The position numbers and the translations under genes were made by a program. A DNA stretch of 9,106 bases, taken from the NCBI GenBank assembly GCA_015488565.1, contig WFNQ01000010.1:1-9106 (forward strand), read 5' to 3'. The notes under the pieces were generated by a model. That model was not told the DNA's origin. It worked only from the letters and a program-made list of their open reading frames with translations, and did no database searches. This document shows, piece by piece, positions 5,887 through 9,106 of the stretch. Position 1 is the first letter of the stretch, and every line of letters begins with the position of its first letter. Origin of the DNA: Thiomicrorhabdus sp. (GTDB lineage: Bacteria; Pseudomonadota; Gammaproteobacteria; Thiomicrospirales; Thiomicrospiraceae).

Positions 5887-6654
5887 ATGAAAGACCCTAT
5901 TATCGTAATTGGACTCGGTGAACTCGGCAGTGTTTTTGCTCGTGGCTTTTTAAAACTGGGCTACCCCGTTCAAGCCATTAATCGCACCATGTCAATGCAA
6001 ACCGTTGCACAAAGCATTCCAAACCCCACGGCCATATTAGTCTCCGTAGGCGAAGCTGACCTTGCCCAAACACTGGCAAACCTGCCACAAGTGTGGAAAA
6101 ACAATATTATTTTACTGCAAAACGAACTGTTGCCACGCGACTGGCACGCCGCCAACATCGAAGAGCCAACAGTTATTTCCGTCTGGTTTGAAAAGAAAAA
6201 AGGCATGGACAGCAAAATTGTAATTCCCTCGCCCATCTATGGAAAACACGCAAAACTTATCTGTTACGCCCTATCGACACTGGATTTACCCAGTTTCATT
6301 TTGGACTCCGAAGAAGCGCTGCTCTATGAACTGGTTCGCAAAAACCTCTATATTTTAACCACGAACATAGCTGGCCTAGAAGTAGGTGGCAACGTTGAGC
6401 AACTTGCTCAACAGCATTCCGACTTAATGCAAGCCGTTGCCGATAATGTATTGGATATTCAGGACTGGCTAACCGAAACCAAAAATGACCGAACGCATTT
6501 AATGAAAGGACTGATTGACGCTTTTAACGGCGACCCGCAACACGGTTGTATGGGGCGTTCTGCACCCGCTCGCCTTGCTCGCGCCATTCAAATGGCCGAT
6601 CAAGCTAAATTAAGCGTGCCTAAACTGCGAGAAATCGCAAAAGCAAAATTATAA
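5887..6654 (+). CDS. Rossmann-fold NAD(P)-binding protein resembling ketopantoate reductase
   Basis: The 255-residue protein begins with a dinucleotide-binding fold: strand IIVIGLGELGS (5-15) carrying GxGxxG at 9-14, then Asn32-Arg33 at the end of the next strand, which would favour NADP(H). The second half is helical. KNLYILTTN at 152-160 recalls the PanE active-site segment in which a Lys and two Asn are spaced by four; here Lys152 and Asn160 are present but the middle position is Ile156. The end (APARLARAI to VPKLREI, about 226-250) also resembles the PanE tail. It is shorter than typical PanE (about 300 residues) and lacks clear substrate-binding residues, so it is probably a divergent relative with another substrate, not pantothenate synthesis itself. 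AAGGA at 5876-5880 lies 6 bases before the ATG, fixing the start. It stands alone on the plus strand, convergent with the stress protein gene. Confidence 0.75.
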   Translation: MKDPIIVIGLGELGSVFARGFLKLGYPVQAINRTMSMQTVAQSIPNPTAILVSVGEADLAQTLANLPQVWKNNIILLQNELLPRDWHAANIEEPTVISVWFEKKKGMDSKIVIPSPIYGKHAKLICYALSTLDLPSFILDSEEALLYELVRKNLYILTTNIAGLEVGGNVEQLAQQHSDLMQAVADNVLDIQDWLTETKNDRTHLMKGLIDAFNGDPQHGCMGRSAPARLARAIQMADQAKLSVPKLREIAKAKL

Positions 6655-6695
6655 AAAATTTCAAACCTAAACTTTCCCCCCATATCGTTTTATAA
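6649..6695. terminator. Weak AT-only inverted repeat between convergent genes
   Basis: TTATAAAA at 6649-6656 pairs perfectly with TTTTATAA at 6688-6695 across a 31-base loop, and each arm covers the stop codon of one of the two convergent genes. The stem has no GC pair and the loop is long, so it would be unstable. No better terminator is visible in the 35-base gap, which contains a C6 run near 6676-6681. Confidence 0.2.
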
Positions 6696-7649
6696 CACGG
6701 GAAGAACAGGTGAAACAAAGTGACTTGGCTTTAAGGCTAAAACAGAACAGTTTACTTGCTCAAGAATGGATTCGGAGGTGTTGCCAATAATCATCCCCGG
6801 CAAACCATGACGGCCCAATGTCCCCATCACCAATAAATCTACTTGATGCAAGGCAACAATGGGTGGAATTACCTCTGTTGCCTCCCCTTTAGGCAAAACC
6901 ATTTCAACCGTTGCATTGGGCATATTTAATGCCTCTAACTCGACTTCTATCGCCTTTAAGTGCTGGCTTCGTACTTCCTCTCTAAATTGAAACAAGGCTT
7001 TTTCAGATATATCCGTATTCCAATACCGTACCCAGTTTTCAGTATCGGCCTGCCATGCATGAAGTACCTCTAAATTTGCACCATCTTGTTCAACCACTTT
7101 TAATGCGCTGTTTAAAATAGACTGGTTAAACGCATCGGGTTTGGTTAAATCAGCATCCAAATCCACATCGAGACAGGCCATCACCTTTTTAAAAGGCAAA
7201 CATGTGCCGTGTTTATGTAACAGCACTGGGCAAGGGCACTTTCGTAATAAGTGCAAATCATGGCTATCAAAAATATGGGCGGTTAACGCGTGAGAAGCTT
7301 CATCCGTTTTCTTAATCAACCAGTCTACCGAATGATTCAAAACATATTGAATAGCACGATAAAAAACCTTACCAAACTCAATTTGAATCTCCAACTTGAC
7401 CCCGGCTTCTTTTGCCTGAGAGTACCACCCTTCAAACTCCGTCAATACCGTTTGCTTTTCTCGCGCTTTCACTTCCTCCGGAATTAACGCATCAAACCAA
7501 GAGAATAAACCTTGATCCATCTCTGGCAACACGCGCAAAACAGAGAGCTTTGCCCCCTGGTTTTGTGCCAGATTAAGCGTCCAATCAAACAACGTCTGTT
7601 CATGTTTAACGGACGTTGAAACCAATAACAAATGGGTTAGTGCTGTCAT
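6690..7649 (-). CDS. Tandem universal stress protein (UspE-like)
   Basis: A 319-residue cytoplasmic protein made of two universal stress protein domains, about 1-147 and 152-308, the layout and length of E. coli UspE (about 316). The second domain ends with the nucleotide-binding signature GTLGRHG at 276-282 followed by GNTSES at 289-294, so it probably binds ATP. The first domain has the same overall shape (KCPCPVLLHK near 137-146 matches the usual C-terminal strand), but at the equivalent place (DWLIKKTDEASHAL, 109-122) it lacks the Gly-rich signature and is probably a non-binding half. The ATG at 7649 is chosen because AGGAG at 7659-7655 lies 5 bases upstream; a GTG at 7655 would abut that site. 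It follows the antiporter gene by 94 bases, suggesting shared or linked expression under ion or envelope stress. Confidence 0.9.
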   Translation of the reverse strand: MTALTHLLLVSTSVKHEQTLFDWTLNLAQNQGAKLSVLRVLPEMDQGLFSWFDALIPEEVKAREKQTVLTEFEGWYSQAKEAGVKLEIQIEFGKVFYRAIQYVLNHSVDWLIKKTDEASHALTAHIFDSHDLHLLRKCPCPVLLHKHGTCLPFKKVMACLDVDLDADLTKPDAFNQSILNSALKVVEQDGANLEVLHAWQADTENWVRYWNTDISEKALFQFREEVRSQHLKAIEVELEALNMPNATVEMVLPKGEATEVIPPIVALHQVDLLVMGTLGRHGLPGMIIGNTSESILEQVNCSVLALKPSHFVSPVLPVL

Positions 7650-7654
7650 ACTCA

Positions 7655-7659
7655 CTCCT
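7655..7659 (-). promoter_or_regulatory. Shine-Dalgarno that decides the stress protein start
   Basis: AGGAG on the minus strand (7659-7655) is followed by TGAGT and then ATG at 7649-7647, an ideal 5-base spacing. The in-frame GTG at 7655-7653 overlaps the AGGAG itself and cannot be served by it, so the ATG is the start. Confidence 0.8.
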
Positions 7660-7710
7660 AGTCTTTCTGTTCTTTTATGAGGGCTTTACACAAAATAGCT
7701 CACCAATTAA

Positions 7711-7737
7711 AAAATATTCCCCCCCCCTATTTTTCAA
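7711..7737 (-). promoter_or_regulatory. Possible promoter of the stress protein gene with a poly-G spacer
   Basis: On the minus strand TTGAAA (7737-7732) matches 5 of 6 bases of a -35 box and TATTTT (7716-7711) matches 4 of 6 of a -10 box. The 15-base spacer between them is mostly the G9 run. Transcription would start near 7704, about 55 bases before the start codon. The spacing is shorter than the optimum of 17, so the match stands or falls with the tract length. Weak, but worth recording because of the homopolymer. Confidence 0.25.
7719..7727. repeat. C9/G9 homopolymer tract flanked by inverted arms
   Basis: Nine consecutive C on the plus strand (G on the minus strand) lie in the 94-base gap between the antiporter and stress protein genes. 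The tract is framed by AAAAATA at 7710-7716 and TATTTTT at 7728-7734, a perfect 7-base inverted repeat, so the run would sit in the loop of an AT-only hairpin. It is the longest G/C homopolymer I noticed in the window. Runs like this are prone to slippage in replication and to sequencing error. Confidence 0.85.
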
Positions 7738-7743
7738 CAAAGG

Positions 7744-9106
7744 CTACTCTCGTAAACGTCGTACCGTTTCAATGGCGGCATCATGGTACGGCAACAAAAC
7801 CATATCTACCCCCAAGGCTTTAAATTTTGCCATCTCAGAAGACTTGTTCACGGCTAAGGCTATTTTACCGTTAAAATCACTCGATTTTAGCGACTGAAAT
7901 AACGCCATATTAATATGACTGTCTCGTAACGTACTCACCACCCATGTGGCATCCGTTAATGGCAAACTACGAATAAACTCAGGGTCTTCGGCATCCCCGT
8001 AACGAGTAGGAACAGCGTGTTCTGCCGATTTGTGAATTAACAACGGATCAAAATCCACCGCCAACACATTCACCCCTTGTTGCTGCAACGTTTGGGCGAT
8101 GACCATGCCAAAGCGCCCCAAACCAAATACAATCACCTCCGCAGGTTGTGCCATCTCTTGCTGATCCAGCGCCACCTCACGATATGCCTCTTTACGCTCA
8201 AACACCCCCAAATAAGGAGACAACCAACCATAAAGTTGCTGGGAATATAAAATCATATAGGTGGATGCCGAAATCGTAATCAAGCCCACCAGAGTTACCA
8301 AACCAACCGTTTCTTGATTAATATGCCCTAAACTAAACCCTAATGCCGCTAAAATTAATGAGAACTCCGAAATTTGTGCCACGGTTAATCCCGCTAAAAA
8401 TCCCGTGCGTTTTCGATAGCCCATATACCCCATAATGGCCATCACAATTAATGGATTACCCACCAACACAAACACCGACAACAATAATGCATCCCCCACC
8501 TGTCCTCCTAAGGTTTCCATCTCCAAACTAGCACCTAGGCTAATAAAGAAAAACAGCAATAAAAAATCACGCAAACTCACCAAACGCGCACCAATTAACT
8601 CACGATAATGCGTCGAAGCCAATGAAATACCTGCCAAAAACGCGCCCACTTCTTGGCTAAATCCAAGTAAATACCCTGCTGTAGCGCCCATCATGGCCCA
8701 AGAGATCGCAAATAAAATAAGTAATTCAGGCGAATGCGCCAAACGGTTTAACAGCTTAGGAATCACATAACGCATTAACAGCGCCACTACCACCAGCATA
8801 AAGACGCCTTTAACCAATACCATAACAAACTCAAAGCCAAGATTACTGCTCTCTTGCGCCTGACCTGTCGCCGTTAACCCAATCATTGCCAACACCACTA
8901 CAATATCTTGCACAATCAAAAAACCAATCGCAATACGCCCATGCAACGCATCCAATTCGCCCTTGTCCGACAACAACTTAACAATAATAATCGTACTAGA
9001 AAACGTTAATGCCACCGCCACATACAATGCAGAAATCGCTTCTAACCCAAGAGAGAGCGCGATTAAAAAACCAAATACCGACGTAAAAACAACCTGCCCC
9101 AGCCCC
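7744..9106 (-). CDS. CPA2-family cation/proton antiporter with C-terminal TrkA-N (RCK) domain, N-terminus beyond window
   Basis: Inner-membrane potassium or sodium/proton exchanger of the Kef type. The frame stays open to the right edge, so 453 C-terminal residues are visible and roughly the first hundred or more are missing. The membrane part (visible residues 1 to about 290) is a series of hydrophobic helices. It includes the conserved GFLIVQD with Asp67, FFFISLGASLE near 185-195, and AQISEFSL near 243-250, a CPA2 hallmark. A TrkA-N/RCK Rossmann domain follows, with GLGRFG at 328-333 and Asp351 ending the second strand, which suggests NAD(H) sensing. The protein ends soon after this domain, so no RCK-C domain is present. 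A TTG at 9027 lies in frame, but homologous sequence continues upstream of it, so it is not the start. The stress protein gene follows on the same strand. Confidence 0.92.
   Translation of the reverse strand, partial: GLGQVVFTSVFGFLIALSLGLEAISALYVAVALTFSSTIIIVKLLSDKGELDALHGRIAIGFLIVQDIVVVLAMIGLTATGQAQESSNLGFEFVMVLVKGVFMLVVVALLMRYVIPKLLNRLAHSPELLILFAISWAMMGATAGYLLGFSQEVGAFLAGISLASTHYRELIGARLVSLRDFLLLFFFISLGASLEMETLGGQVGDALLLSVFVLVGNPLIVMAIMGYMGYRKRTGFLAGLTVAQISEFSLILAALGFSLGHINQETVGLVTLVGLITISASTYMILYSQQLYGWLSPYLGVFERKEAYREVALDQQEMAQPAEVIVFGLGRFGMVIAQTLQQQGVNVLAVDFDPLLIHKSAEHAVPTRYGDAEDPEFIRSLPLTDATWVVSTLRDSHINMALFQSLKSSDFNGKIALAVNKSSEMAKFKALGVDMVLLPYHDAAIETVRRLRE

Noticed and set aside
9025..9027. 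TTG at 9027 as the start of the antiporter
   Set aside because: The same frame continues to the window edge with antiporter-like hydrophobic sequence, so the true start lies outside the window.

Overview
This window reads as an ordinary chromosomal segment of a gammaproteobacterium. The base composition leans to AT, and the genes are tightly packed with small overlaps. The Psd, NtrB, NtrC and PII proteins resemble the enterobacterial and pseudomonad types closely enough to name on sight. The gene style would fit the Thiomicrospira/Hydrogenovibrio group of sulfur oxidisers, but that is a guess from general appearance, not a taxonomic call. I see no tRNA, rRNA, CRISPR array, insertion sequence, phage gene or conjugation gene. 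No stretch over 300 bases lacks a gene.

Layout. (1) 110-1341, plus strand: psd (phosphatidylserine decarboxylase) overlaps a PII signal protein gene by 4 bases, and a strong hairpin follows at 1374-1398. (2) 5766-1382, minus strand, read leftward: a probable five-gene operon of a small three-helix membrane protein with a Met/His-rich tail, a DtxR-family metal-dependent repressor of ScaR/SloR type, ntrB, ntrC, and a methyltransferase-like protein. dtxR and ntrB overlap by 11 bases, and the next two junctions are 5 bases each. (3) 5887-6654, plus strand: a Rossmann-fold dehydrogenase-like protein resembling ketopantoate reductase, divergent from the operon. (4) 9106-6690, minus strand: a CPA2-type cation/proton antiporter with a C-terminal TrkA-N domain, cut by the window edge, followed by a tandem universal stress protein. 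They are separated by 94 bases holding a run of nine G.

How they work together. PII, NtrB and NtrC are the core of the nitrogen signalling cascade: PII controls NtrB, which phosphorylates or dephosphorylates NtrC, which activates sigma-54 promoters. Here PII is convergent with ntrBC, not beside glnA or amtB, and is translationally coupled to a phospholipid synthesis gene. The metal-responsive repressor sits upstream in the ntrBC operon, which suggests joint expression of metal and nitrogen control. The antiporter and stress protein form a separate ion-homeostasis unit.

I do not see a clearly new biological system. The points most worth a second look are the metal repressor/ntrBC linkage, the Met/His-tailed membrane protein, the G9 tract in a possible promoter spacer, and the duplicated start-codon repeat at 5763-5786.
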